Of a stretch of 60,172 bases of DNA, positions 44,027 to 52,660 are shown piece by piece. This stretch comes from Lachnospiraceae bacterium (GTDB lineage Bacteria; Bacillota; Clostridia; Lachnospirales; Lachnospiraceae): positions 1-60,172 of the forward strand of contig JAFXCD010000103.1 in the NCBI GenBank assembly GCA_017521605.1, given 5' to 3'. Made by a program: the position numbers and the translations under genes. Position 1 is the first letter of the stretch. The number at the start of each line of letters is the position of its first letter. A model generated the notes under the pieces. The model ran no database searches. It saw only the letters and a list, made by a program, of their open reading frames with translations, and was not told where the DNA came from.

Positions 44027-44594
44027 ATGGCAAAAATTGTTTCAAAAGGATAATTTGATTATACTGGTGTTGGCCGGTTTATTGCTGGTGGTATTGTCAT
44101 TTCCTGTGAAGAAAGAAAAGGAAGGAGTGTTCCAGAAAGAACAGATGGAAATGACTTCTGAAAAAAAGGTAAGTGGAAAAGCGAAATTTCAGGAGTTGTA
44201 TGATTATGCGGAGTATCTGGAAGAAAAGTTGGAAAGCAAACTGACAAATATGGAAGGAGTGGGACGTGTAAAGGTGATGATAACACTGAAAGCTTCTGAA
44301 GAACAGATTGTAGAAAAAGATGAACCGGTTATCCGCGATAATACTACGGAAACAGATAGTACTGGTGGAAACAGGGTGGTCTATAAAATGGAATCTGGAC
44401 AGGAAACAGTGTTTGCTAAGGAGGGAAACAATGAGATTCCTTATGTAAGTAAAACTGTATTGCCTCAAATTGCAGGAGTTCTGATAATCGCACAAGGCGC
44501 AGGGGAGGGAAATAATAGACAACAGATAGCAGAGATTGTTCAGGTGTTATTTGGGGTTGAGGCTCATAAGGTAAAGGTAGTGGTTATGGAATAA
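43992..44594 (+). CDS. spoIIIAG: Stage III sporulation protein AG
   Basis: A 200-residue protein with one membrane helix (about 22-40) and a ring-building-motif domain outside (LESKLTNMEGVGRVKVMITLKASE, then VLPQIAGVLIIAQGAG and IVQVLFGVEAHKVKVVVM). It forms the large ring in the intermembrane space between mother cell and forespore. An ATG at 44013 is an alternative start. Confidence 0.94.
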   Translation: MEKLQKTMESTKWQKLFQKDNLIILVLAGLLLVVLSFPVKKEKEGVFQKEQMEMTSEKKVSGKAKFQELYDYAEYLEEKLESKLTNMEGVGRVKVMITLKASEEQIVEKDEPVIRDNTTETDSTGGNRVVYKMESGQETVFAKEGNNEIPYVSKTVLPQIAGVLIIAQGAGEGNNRQQIAEIVQVLFGVEAHKVKVVVME

Positions 44595-44675
44595 AACAGT
44601 TAAAGAGTGGTCATAACTTCAGAAGACAGCTCATACAATAAAGTAGTAAAAAGAAAACGCAGGGAGAGAGAAAGC

Positions 44676-45314
44676 GTGAAAAATCTAATTAAAAAGAATC
44701 AGCTAATGATTACCGCATTGGCAATAATGCTGGCGATAGCAGGTTATTTGCAATTTGCGGGAAACAATCTGGAAGAGGAAGAATATCTGGCAGTGGATAA
44801 TCGTGTGAATGAAATATCCTATGAAGAACTGGAAAGTCTGGATTCGGAAGTAGATATTGTGATGGAGGATTATCTGGATGAGGATATGACCATGGTTGCA
44901 GAGGTACAGCCTGAAGCCGGTGAAATTCCGGGAGAAGCGGTTTTTACATCAACAAATGGTGTTGCAGTGCTTTCGGAAGCCAAAATGTTAAAGGAACAGG
45001 TAAGAGCAAAGAATAAAGAAACTTTGATGGAAATTATTAATAGTTCAGGACTGACGGATATGCAGAAGCAGGATGCTGTAAATACTATGGTGGAAATGAC
45101 TTCTATTGCAGAAAGAGAAGCAGCAGCAGAGATTCTTTTGCAGGCCAAAGGTTTTCAGGATGTTGTGGTAAGTATCAATGAGGACGCTGTGGATGTAGTG
45201 GTAAATATGCAAACACTTACTGATGTTCAGAGAGCCCAGATTGAGGACATTGTAAAGAGAAAAACAGAAATAGGAGCGGAGAATATTATTATCAGTACCG
45301 TTTCTAATCAGTAA
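44676..45314 (+). CDS. spoIIIAH: Stage III sporulation protein AH
   Basis: A 212-residue protein that binds SpoIIQ across the intermembrane space. One membrane helix (about 8-25), an acidic spacer, then the ring-building domain (about 110-212) ending DIVKRKTEIGAENIIISTV. The GTG at 44676 follows AGGGAGAG with good spacing and yields the family N-terminus (KNLIKKNQL); an extension to 44607 is basic and probably not translated. Last gene of the operon. Confidence 0.93.
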   Translation: MKNLIKKNQLMITALAIMLAIAGYLQFAGNNLEEEEYLAVDNRVNEISYEELESLDSEVDIVMEDYLDEDMTMVAEVQPEAGEIPGEAVFTSTNGVAVLSEAKMLKEQVRAKNKETLMEIINSSGLTDMQKQDAVNTMVEMTSIAEREAAAEILLQAKGFQDVVVSINEDAVDVVVNMQTLTDVQRAQIEDIVKRKTEIGAENIIISTVSNQ

Positions 45315-45407
45315 GCGGATTTTTTTCGTGTACTTTACATAAATATGTGGTATACTCTTAGCAATAGTGGCTAATAAACCAACCAAAATACAGGAGATAG
45401 TGTGAAA

Positions 45408-46577
45408 ATGAGTAAAAAAAGAGTTTTTCTAATCGTATTAGACAGTTTCGGGATCGGTGAAATGGAAGATGCACATGCTTATGGAGATTTTAATGTGGAT
45501 ACCTTGGGCAGTGTTGCTTCCAGCACCCGGTTTCATATGCCCAACATGAAGAAATTGGGACTTTTCAATATAGAAGGCGTTAGTCATGGAGATAAGGAGA
45601 AGGAACCTATAGGAGCCTATATGCGTATGAAGGAGGCTTCCAGGGGGAAGGATACTACCATTGGACATTGGGAAATAGCAGGGATTTGTTCACAAAGTCC
45701 TCTTCCGACCTATCCTGAAGGATTTCCAGAGGAGATTTTGAAAGAATTCTCCAGACAAACTGGAAGGGGGGTATTGTGTAATAAGCCATATTCGGGAACC
45801 GTAGTCATTCAGGAATATGGTGAGGAACATATGCGTACCGGAGATTTGATTGTATATACATCTGCAGATAGTGTATTTCAGATAGCAGCCCATGAAGAAG
45901 TGGTTCCTGTGGAAGAACTGTATGAGTATTGTAGAATTGCAAGGAAAATATTGCGTGGTGAGCATGGAGTTGGTCGTGTGATAGCGAGACCTTTTGTGGG
46001 AACTGGCAGCGGAGAGTTTACCCGTACCTCCAATCGTCATGATTTTTCCATCGAACCACCGACAATAACCATGCTGGATCAGTTAAAGGGGAGTGGTAAG
46101 GAGGTTATTGCAGTAGGCAAAATCAATGATATATTTGTGGGTCAGGGTATTACGGAACATGTATATACCAAGAATAATGAGGATGGTATAGAAAAAACTT
46201 TAGAATATTTGGAGCAGGATTTTGAAGGATTGTGTTTTGTAAATTTGGTAGATTTTGATTCTGTTTATGGACATCGCAGAGATATTGACGGCTATGCAGA
46301 GGCACTGGCTTATTTTGATAAGAAGCTGCCTGAAATCATGGCTAAAATGAAGGAAGATGATGTGCTGATGATTACAGCGGATCATGGTTGTGACCCGGGA
46401 TATATGCAGACCACTGACCATACCAGAGAGTATACACCATTCCTGATATATGGAGAAAAGATTGAGCCTAAGAATTATGGCACGAGAGAAACATTTGCAG
46501 ATATAGGGGCAACTGTGTTACAATATTTTGGAATTGTGCCTGCATTTGCAGGAAAAGACGTTTTGGAGGAAGAATAA
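45408..46577 (+). CDS. deoB: Phosphopentomutase
   Basis: A 389-residue alkaline-phosphatase-superfamily enzyme that interconverts ribose-1-phosphate and ribose-5-phosphate in nucleoside salvage. LDSFGIGEMEDA holds the metal Asp, GKDTTIGHWEIAG the phosphorylated Thr, and ITADHGCDP and DHTREYTPFLIYG the other metal ligands. An in-frame GTG at 45402 sits closer to AGGAG and could be the true start. No other nucleoside salvage gene is next to it; prfC follows directly. Confidence 0.95.
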   Translation: MSKKRVFLIVLDSFGIGEMEDAHAYGDFNVDTLGSVASSTRFHMPNMKKLGLFNIEGVSHGDKEKEPIGAYMRMKEASRGKDTTIGHWEIAGICSQSPLPTYPEGFPEEILKEFSRQTGRGVLCNKPYSGTVVIQEYGEEHMRTGDLIVYTSADSVFQIAAHEEVVPVEELYEYCRIARKILRGEHGVGRVIARPFVGTGSGEFTRTSNRHDFSIEPPTITMLDQLKGSGKEVIAVGKINDIFVGQGITEHVYTKNNEDGIEKTLEYLEQDFEGLCFVNLVDFDSVYGHRRDIDGYAEALAYFDKKLPEIMAKMKEDDVLMITADHGCDPGYMQTTDHTREYTPFLIYGEKIEPKNYGTRETFADIGATVLQYFGIVPAFAGKDVLEEE

Positions 46578-48173
46578 GTGGGTAATTACGAGAAAGAGAT
46601 AAACAGACGAAGAACTTTTGCAATTATATCCCACCCGGATGCGGGTAAAACAACATTGACAGAAAAGTTTCTACTTTATGGCGGAGCCATTAATCTGGCG
46701 GGTAGTGTAAAGGGAAAAGCAACTGCCAGACATGCGGTGTCTGACTGGATGGAGATTGAAAAAGAAAGAGGTATTTCCGTTACTTCTTCCGTACTGCAGT
46801 TTGAATACGATGATTATTGTATCAATATCCTGGATACCCCCGGTCATCAGGACTTCTCAGAGGATACCTATCGTACCCTGATGGCAGCTGACTCGGCAGT
46901 CATGGTTATTGATGCATCTAAAGGCGTAGAGGCACAGACAAGAAAGCTTTTTAAGGTATGTGTAATGCGTCATATCCCGATTTTTACTTTTATCAATAAA
47001 ATGGATAGAGATGCAAGGGATACTTTTGAACTTTTGGATGATATTGAAAAAGAATTGGGGATTGCAACTTGTCCCATAAACTGGCCTATTGGATCCGGTA
47101 AAGGGTTTAAAGGTGTATATGATAGGGAAAGTAAATGCGTGATTACTTTCTCAGATACGGAAAAAGGTACCAAGGAAGGTGTCAGTGAGCGTATTCCGGT
47201 AGAAGATGAGTCTGTATTAAGAGAATTAATAGGGGGTGAAGCTGCGGATACCTTGTTGGATGAAATAGAGCTTTTAGATGGTGCCAGTGCAGAATTTGAT
47301 TTGGAAGAGGTTAGGAAGGGAAATCTGACTCCGGTTTGCTTTGGTTCTGCACTGACCAATTTCGGTGTGGAAATCTTTTTGCAGCATTTCCTGAATATGA
47401 CTACCACACCACTGCCCAGAAAAGCGGATATTGGTCTGATTGACCCCGTAGAAAATGAATTTTCAGCATTTGTTTTCAAGATACAGGCAAATATGAATAA
47501 GGCTCACCGTGACAGAGTGGCATTCATGCGTATCTGTTCCGGGCGATTTGATGCAACTCAGGAAGTACGCCATGTACAGGGCAATAAGGTGATGCGTTTG
47601 TCCCAGCCACAGCAGATTATGGCGGATGAACGTAAAATTCTAAGTGAAGCATATGCGGGAGACATTATTGGTGTGTTTGATCCCGGTATTTTCTCTATTG
47701 GTGATACAGTTTGTATGCCCAAAGCTAAATTTGCTTATGAAGGAATACCTACTTTTGCACCAGAGCATTTTGCCAGAGTACGACAGGTGGATACCATGAA
47801 ACGAAAGCAGTTTATCAAGGGTATCGAACAGATTGCCCAGGAAGGTGCTATTCAGATTTTTCAGGAGTTTAATACCGGTATGGAAGAAATCATCGTTGGT
47901 GTGGTTGGTGTACTTCAGTTTGAAGTGTTGAAGTACCGTCTTGAAAATGAATATAATGTAGAAATTCGTCTGGAAAACCTGCCATATGAGCATATTCGAT
48001 GGATTGAAAACCATAAAGATATTGATATTGCTAAGATTATCGGTACCTCTGATATGAAGAGAGTAAAGGATATGAAGGGCAATCCATTACTTCTCTTTGT
48101 AAATTCCTGGAGTATTGGCATGACCCTTGACCGAAATAAAGATTTAGTATTGTCTGAGTTTGGTCGGGAATAG
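46578..48173 (+). CDS. prfC: Peptide chain release factor 3
   Basis: A 531-residue translational GTPase. G1 is SHPDAGKTTLTEK, G2 lies in KERGISVTSS, G3 is DTPGHQDF and G4 NKMD. It removes RF1 and RF2 from the ribosome after peptide release. Starts with GTG right after the deoB stop. Length and motifs are fully typical. Confidence 0.96.
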   Translation: MGNYEKEINRRRTFAIISHPDAGKTTLTEKFLLYGGAINLAGSVKGKATARHAVSDWMEIEKERGISVTSSVLQFEYDDYCINILDTPGHQDFSEDTYRTLMAADSAVMVIDASKGVEAQTRKLFKVCVMRHIPIFTFINKMDRDARDTFELLDDIEKELGIATCPINWPIGSGKGFKGVYDRESKCVITFSDTEKGTKEGVSERIPVEDESVLRELIGGEAADTLLDEIELLDGASAEFDLEEVRKGNLTPVCFGSALTNFGVEIFLQHFLNMTTTPLPRKADIGLIDPVENEFSAFVFKIQANMNKAHRDRVAFMRICSGRFDATQEVRHVQGNKVMRLSQPQQIMADERKILSEAYAGDIIGVFDPGIFSIGDTVCMPKAKFAYEGIPTFAPEHFARVRQVDTMKRKQFIKGIEQIAQEGAIQIFQEFNTGMEEIIVGVVGVLQFEVLKYRLENEYNVEIRLENLPYEHIRWIENHKDIDIAKIIGTSDMKRVKDMKGNPLLLFVNSWSIGMTLDRNKDLVLSEFGRE

Positions 48174-48189
48174 CAAGAGGAGATGTGGA

Positions 48190-49398
48190 ATGCAGAGGGG
48201 AAAATCAGGGAAGATTCTACTATTTTTCAGTATACTCACATTTTTGTTGGGTGGCTGCGGAAAAGTCATGGAGGAGATAGAACAGTCGTTGCCGGAAGTA
48301 GTTAAGCCAATGATGGATAATGAAGAGGCAGAAGTTGATAAGTATTCTATATGTTATGAGGCTGATACGCCATATATCTTTGCTTATAGCAGGTTGAGCC
48401 AAGAGGAACAGTTGTGGTATGAGGATATCAATAGATTATTGGCTTATCGTATGGATGAAGCAGTTACATTATCCCCGGAAGGATTGGAACAGGGACTGAC
48501 ACAGGATGATATTGATAAAATCTATAATTGTGTGATGATGGACCATCCGGAGTATTTTTTTGTGGAGGGCTATGAATATACAATATTTACCCATGGAGAA
48601 AAAGTGGTAGGTATTGAGATGAATGGTACTTATGGATATTCAGCAGAAGAATGTAAAATGAGACTGCAGGAATTGGAACTGGCGGCAGAACAGATAGTGA
48701 ATAATGCTCCGGTTAATGGTGAGGAATATGAGAAAATCCGTTATATATATGAGACCATTATTCTTCAAACGGATTATGATTTAAAAGCACCGGATAATCA
48801 AAATATTTATTCTGTACTTATAGGAAAATCCTCTGTATGTCAGGGATATGCTAAGGCAACCCAGTACTTACTGAATCAATTGGGGATAGAAAGCAGTGTG
48901 GTATTTGGACATGTAGGTGATGGAGAGTACCATTCATGGAATATTGTAAAATGTAATGGAAAGTATTATCATATGGATACTACATGGGGAGATGCTTCAT
49001 ACACCATGAATGGTGAAATGTTGAACGAAGTGGAAGCACCGGAGATTAATTATGACTATTTATGTATAACCACCGAACAGATTGAACAAACCCATGCTAT
49101 AAAGGACGTGGTAGAATTGCCGGAATGTGATTCCATCGAGGATAACTATTATGTCCGGGAAGGTAAATATTTTTGTTCTTTTGATGAAGCACAGTTAGAA
49201 AGAGAGTTTAAGGAAGCATTTGAAAACGGAGAAAATGTGGTTACAATAAAATGTGATGTAAAGGAAATATATGATATCTTTTATGAAGAGTTGATTAATA
49301 ATCAACAAATATTTTCATACTTACCGGAAGAATATGAAAGTATTTCCTTTATTGATGACGAGGAACAGTTAACCTTGAGTTTTTGGGTGACAAAATAA
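48190..49398 (+). CDS. Lipoprotein with transglutaminase-like core
   Basis: A 402-residue lipoprotein: basic N-terminus, hydrophobic helix, lipobox LGGC (about 24). The core has the triad Cys about 217 (SSVCQGYAKATQYLL), His about 248 (EYHSWNIV) and Asp about 263 (HMDTTWGDA), matching the larger protein at 35218. The remaining C-terminal 110 residues are acidic. The ATG at 48190 has AGAGGAG 7 bases upstream; a frame extension to 48160 lies in prfC. Probably a cell-surface cysteine peptidase or cross-linking enzyme; substrate unknown. Confidence 0.85.
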   Translation: MQRGKSGKILLFFSILTFLLGGCGKVMEEIEQSLPEVVKPMMDNEEAEVDKYSICYEADTPYIFAYSRLSQEEQLWYEDINRLLAYRMDEAVTLSPEGLEQGLTQDDIDKIYNCVMMDHPEYFFVEGYEYTIFTHGEKVVGIEMNGTYGYSAEECKMRLQELELAAEQIVNNAPVNGEEYEKIRYIYETIILQTDYDLKAPDNQNIYSVLIGKSSVCQGYAKATQYLLNQLGIESSVVFGHVGDGEYHSWNIVKCNGKYYHMDTTWGDASYTMNGEMLNEVEAPEINYDYLCITTEQIEQTHAIKDVVELPECDSIEDNYYVREGKYFCSFDEAQLEREFKEAFENGENVVTIKCDVKEIYDIFYEELINNQQIFSYLPEEYESISFIDDEEQLTLSFWVTK

Positions 49399-49458
49399 GG
49401 GATTTGTGATATACTCAGTATTAAGTATACGATCCAAAATGCTAGGGAGGAAAGGGAC

Positions 49459-49830
49459 ATGGAAAGAGAAATAGATAAGAAGAATGTGATTTTACAGAAT
49501 GACGAGAATAGAGGTCAGGTACAAATTGCTGATGATGTGGTGGCAATGATTGCCAGTCTGGCAGCAACAGAGGTTAAAGGTGTGCAGGCATTATCCGGTA
49601 ATATTACCAATGAACTTATGAGTAGAGTTGGTGTAAAGAAACTTACCAAGGGTGTAAAAGTAGAAGTGGTTGAGAATAATGTAACCATCAATCTTGCTGT
49701 AACCATGGAATACGGTTATAACATTCCTTCTACTTGTACAAAGGTACAGGATAAGGTGAAAACAGCTGTGGAAAATATGACAGGTTTAAATTGTACTGAT
49801 GTAAATATCCGCATTATTGGTGTAAAATAA
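49459..49830 (+). CDS. Asp23/Gls24 family envelope stress protein
   Basis: A 123-residue protein of the Asp23/YqhY family: ADDVVAMIASLAATEVKGVQALSG near residue 25, then the beta-rich KVEVVENNVTINLAVTMEYG and a C-terminal VNIRIIGV. The YqhY-type member next to nusB is linked to control of fatty acid synthesis (acetyl-CoA carboxylase) in Bacillus. First gene of the housekeeping run; AGGGAGGAAAGG precedes the ATG. Confidence 0.93.
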   Translation: MEREIDKKNVILQNDENRGQVQIADDVVAMIASLAATEVKGVQALSGNITNELMSRVGVKKLTKGVKVEVVENNVTINLAVTMEYGYNIPSTCTKVQDKVKTAVENMTGLNCTDVNIRIIGVK

Positions 49831-49848
49831 AGAGTAGGAAGAAGTACT

Positions 49849-50262
49849 ATGGGAAGACATGAACAAAGAGAACAGCTGTTTAAGCTGTTATTCCGTGTAG
49901 AATTTAATTCCCCGGATGATATGCCGGAGCAGGTGAAATTGTTTTTTCAAGATGATGAAATCCAGTATACGGATGCGGTTATGGAGGCAATCCAGAGCAA
50001 ATTTGCAGAGATACAGGAGAAGCTTGGGGAAATCGATGAAATGTTAAATGAGAAAGCAGAAGGCTGGAATGTGGCGAGAATGGGCAAAGTAGAGCTTACG
50101 GTTTTACGCATTGCAGTGTATGAAATGCTGTTTGATGAGGAAATTCCGGAGACGGTTGCAATTAATGAAGCAATTGAGATATCCAAGAAGTATGGGCAAG
50201 CTGCTTCGGGAAGTTTTGTGAATGCAGTTCTTGCCAAGTTTGTAAAGAAGCAGGAAGCATAA
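49849..50262 (+). CDS. nusB: Transcription antitermination factor NusB
   Basis: A 137-residue all-helical protein. The N-terminal REQLFKLLFRVEF and C-terminal GKVELTVLRIAVYEML plus VAINEAIEISKKYG plus SGSFVNAVLAKF are family signatures. It binds boxA RNA with NusE in rRNA antitermination. Its place between asp23 and xseA is conserved. Confidence 0.96.
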   Translation: MGRHEQREQLFKLLFRVEFNSPDDMPEQVKLFFQDDEIQYTDAVMEAIQSKFAEIQEKLGEIDEMLNEKAEGWNVARMGKVELTVLRIAVYEMLFDEEIPETVAINEAIEISKKYGQAASGSFVNAVLAKFVKKQEA

Positions 50263-50266
50263 GAGA

Positions 50267-51475
50267 ATGGCTCGAAGTGTATACACAGTAACGCAAGTGA
50301 ATACGTATATAAAAAATATGTTCACGCAGGATTATATGTTGCAGGCTCTTTTTATTAAAGGAGAGGTGAGTAACTGCAAGTATCATTCCTCTGGACATAT
50401 TTATTTTACGTTAAAGGACAGTAAGGGTACCATTAATTGTGTTATGTTTGCCGGAAGTCGCAGCGGTCTGAAATTTCAGATGATGGAAGGTCAGCAGGTC
50501 ATTGTGTTAGGCACGATTGATGTATATGAACGGGATGGTAAGTATCAGGTATATGCCAGACAAATAACATTGGATGGTGCCGGTGCTTTATACGAAAAGT
50601 ATGAACAGCTGAAGCGGGAATTAGAAGAGCTGGGTATGTTTGCTAAGGAGTATAAAAGACCTATTCCACGATTTATTAAGACTCTGGGTGTTGTAACAGC
50701 AGATACGGGAGCGGCAGTACGAGATATTATACAGATTGCTACCCGTAGAAATCCTTATGTACAAATTATTCTATATCCTGCTATTGTACAAGGAGAGCAG
50801 GCAACCGAAAGTATTATTAAAGGTATTTATGCGTTAGAACACTTCGGTGTGGATGTTATGATTGTGGGGCGTGGAGGCGGCTCCATAGAGGATTTATGGG
50901 CTTTTAATGAAAGAGCTGTAGCACAAGCTGTTTTTGATTGTACCGTACCTATTATATCGGCGGTGGGACATGAAACGGATACCACTATTATAGATTATGT
51001 GTCTGATTTACGGGCACCAACACCGTCTGCAGCAGCAGAACTGGCCGTTTATGATATTCGCCATTTTATGGATTTGTTATATAATTATGAAGAATTGTTA
51101 TATAAAAGTATGCAAAGGCAGATTATCGGCAAAAGGGAGCGTTTGAAGACTTGTGAACTTCAGTTGAAATATATGAGTCCCATGAATCGGATTAGAGAAA
51201 AGAAAACATATCTGATGAAATTGGAAGAACGTCTGGATGAATTGATGAAGCAGTCCTTGCTTCAAAAGAGGCATAGGCTGGCGCTTTACATTGAAAAAAT
51301 GAAGGGATTATCACCTTTACAGAAGCTGAACAGTGGTTTTTCCTATGTAACAGACAGGCAGGGAGATAATATCCGTTCCGTACAACAGGTAAAGACAAGT
51401 GATACCTTGAAAATACAGGTGACAGATGGATACATTGATACTGTAGTAACAGATGTGGTGGAGGATAATGTATGA
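50267..51475 (+). CDS. xseA: Exodeoxyribonuclease VII large subunit
   Basis: A 402-residue protein. The N-terminal OB domain has LFIKGEVSNCKYHSSGHIYFTLKD; the catalytic part has GVVTADTGAAVRDI, VMIVGRGGGSIEDLWAFNE and SAVGHETDTTIIDYVSDLRAPTPSAAAE; a coiled-coil tail follows. With XseB it degrades single-stranded DNA from both ends. The end overlaps xseB by 4 bases. Confidence 0.97.
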   Translation: MARSVYTVTQVNTYIKNMFTQDYMLQALFIKGEVSNCKYHSSGHIYFTLKDSKGTINCVMFAGSRSGLKFQMMEGQQVIVLGTIDVYERDGKYQVYARQITLDGAGALYEKYEQLKRELEELGMFAKEYKRPIPRFIKTLGVVTADTGAAVRDIIQIATRRNPYVQIILYPAIVQGEQATESIIKGIYALEHFGVDVMIVGRGGGSIEDLWAFNERAVAQAVFDCTVPIISAVGHETDTTIIDYVSDLRAPTPSAAAELAVYDIRHFMDLLYNYEELLYKSMQRQIIGKRERLKTCELQLKYMSPMNRIREKKTYLMKLEERLDELMKQSLLQKRHRLALYIEKMKGLSPLQKLNSGFSYVTDRQGDNIRSVQQVKTSDTLKIQVTDGYIDTVVTDVVEDNV

Positions 51476-51669
51476 CCATTGAAGAGAGTTTTGTTAAAAT
51501 AGAAGAAACCATAGAAAAGCTGGAACAGGATGATGTTTCTTTGGAAGAAGCTTTTGCAGCATATAGTGATGGTATGAAGCTGTTAAAGGAATGTAATGAC
51601 CAGATAGATAAGGTCGAAAAGAAGGTTTTGAAACTGGCTGCAGATGGCCAGTTAACAGAATTGGAATAA
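51472..51669 (+). CDS. xseB: Exodeoxyribonuclease VII small subunit
   Basis: A 65-residue helical protein with SFVKIEETIEKLEQDDVSLEEAFAAYSDGMKLLK, the family signature. Several copies bind the coiled-coil tail of XseA. Overlaps xseA by 4 bases (ATGA). Confidence 0.95.
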   Translation: MTIEESFVKIEETIEKLEQDDVSLEEAFAAYSDGMKLLKECNDQIDKVEKKVLKLAADGQLTELE

Positions 51670-51683
51670 CAGAGGAACAAAAC

Positions 51684-52604
51684 ATGGAAGACTTTCAGAA
51701 GATTTTGAAGACTAAGGTTTTTGAAATAGAAAAAATTATAGGTGCATATTTGCCCAAAGAAGAAGGGTTTCAAAGGAAAGTTTTGGAAGCCATGAATTAC
51801 AGTGTGTTAGCTGGAGGGAAGCGTTTGCGTCCCATGCTGATGCAGGAAACATACCGCTTGTTTGGTGGTAGAGGAAAAGAAATAGAGCCCTTTATGGCAG
51901 CATTGGAAATGATTCATACCTATTCACTGGTACATGATGATTTGCCGGCTATGGACAATGATGATTATAGGAGGGGACGTAAGACCACGCATGTAGTATA
52001 TGGTGAGGCTTTTGCAATTCTGGCAGGGGATGCACTATTGAACTTTGCTTTCGAAACAGCATTGAAAGCATTTCCCATCCAGACGGAAGAGCCGGAACGA
52101 TTGAGAGTGGAACAACTGTTGGGAATAGCCAAGGCTATGGAGGTATTGGCTGTCAAAGCCGGTATTTATGGAATGATTGGTGGACAGACGGCAGATATTG
52201 AGGCTGAGGGAAGTAATAGTATTACTACTGAGCAGTTATTGTTTATTCATGAAAATAAAACAGCAGCATTGATTCAGGCTGCTATGATGATAGGTGCTAT
52301 TCTGGCAGGTGCCGGAGTAGGAGAAGTGCAACGGATTGAAAAATGTGCGTATAATATAGGCATTGCCTTCCAGATACAAGATGACATTCTGGATGTAATC
52401 GGAAATCAGGAAGAACTGGGAAAACCTATAGGAAGTGATGAAAAGAATCATAAGCAGACCTATGTGACCTTAAATGGGCTGGAAGAGTCCAAAGAACAGG
52501 TACAGAAGCTTTCAGAGGAAGCAGTACAGATTATTGATTCCTTTGGTGGAGACAGTATGTTTTTGAAGGAATTAATCCTTTCTTTGATTCATAGAAATAA
52601 GTAA
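51684..52604 (+). CDS. ispA: Geranylgeranyl/farnesyl diphosphate synthase
   Basis: A 306-residue all-helical prenyl synthase. GGKRLRPML is the substrate-binding region, DDLPAMDNDD the first Asp-rich motif, and DDILD the second. The residues before the first Asp motif (YSLVHDD) suggest a C15 product. It feeds undecaprenyl and other isoprenoids and lies next to dxs, which supplies the precursors. Confidence 0.94.
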   Translation: MEDFQKILKTKVFEIEKIIGAYLPKEEGFQRKVLEAMNYSVLAGGKRLRPMLMQETYRLFGGRGKEIEPFMAALEMIHTYSLVHDDLPAMDNDDYRRGRKTTHVVYGEAFAILAGDALLNFAFETALKAFPIQTEEPERLRVEQLLGIAKAMEVLAVKAGIYGMIGGQTADIEAEGSNSITTEQLLFIHENKTAALIQAAMMIGAILAGAGVGEVQRIEKCAYNIGIAFQIQDDILDVIGNQEELGKPIGSDEKNHKQTYVTLNGLEESKEQVQKLSEEAVQIIDSFGGDSMFLKELILSLIHRNK

Positions 52605-52619
52605 TACCGGATAAACCGG

Positions 52620-52641
52620 AAATACTATTGAAGAATAGTAT
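52620..52641. repeat. Perfect hairpin between ispA and dxs
   Basis: AATACTATT (52620-52628) and AATAGTATT (52633-52641) are perfect inverted repeats with a GAAG loop, just ahead of the dxs ribosome binding site. No T run follows, so it is not a normal terminator; an mRNA stabiliser, processing site or translation control is possible. Confidence 0.6.
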
Positions 52642-52660
52642 TATGGATGAGGTAAGATAC

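Noticed and set aside
44097-44522. Long antisense frame over spoIIIAG
   Set aside because: Composition (Phe/His/Leu-rich) is that of a shadow frame, with no ribosome binding site; spoIIIAG is certain.
46970-47479. 169-codon antisense frame within prfC
   Set aside because: Mirror of conserved GTPase codons, no start signals.
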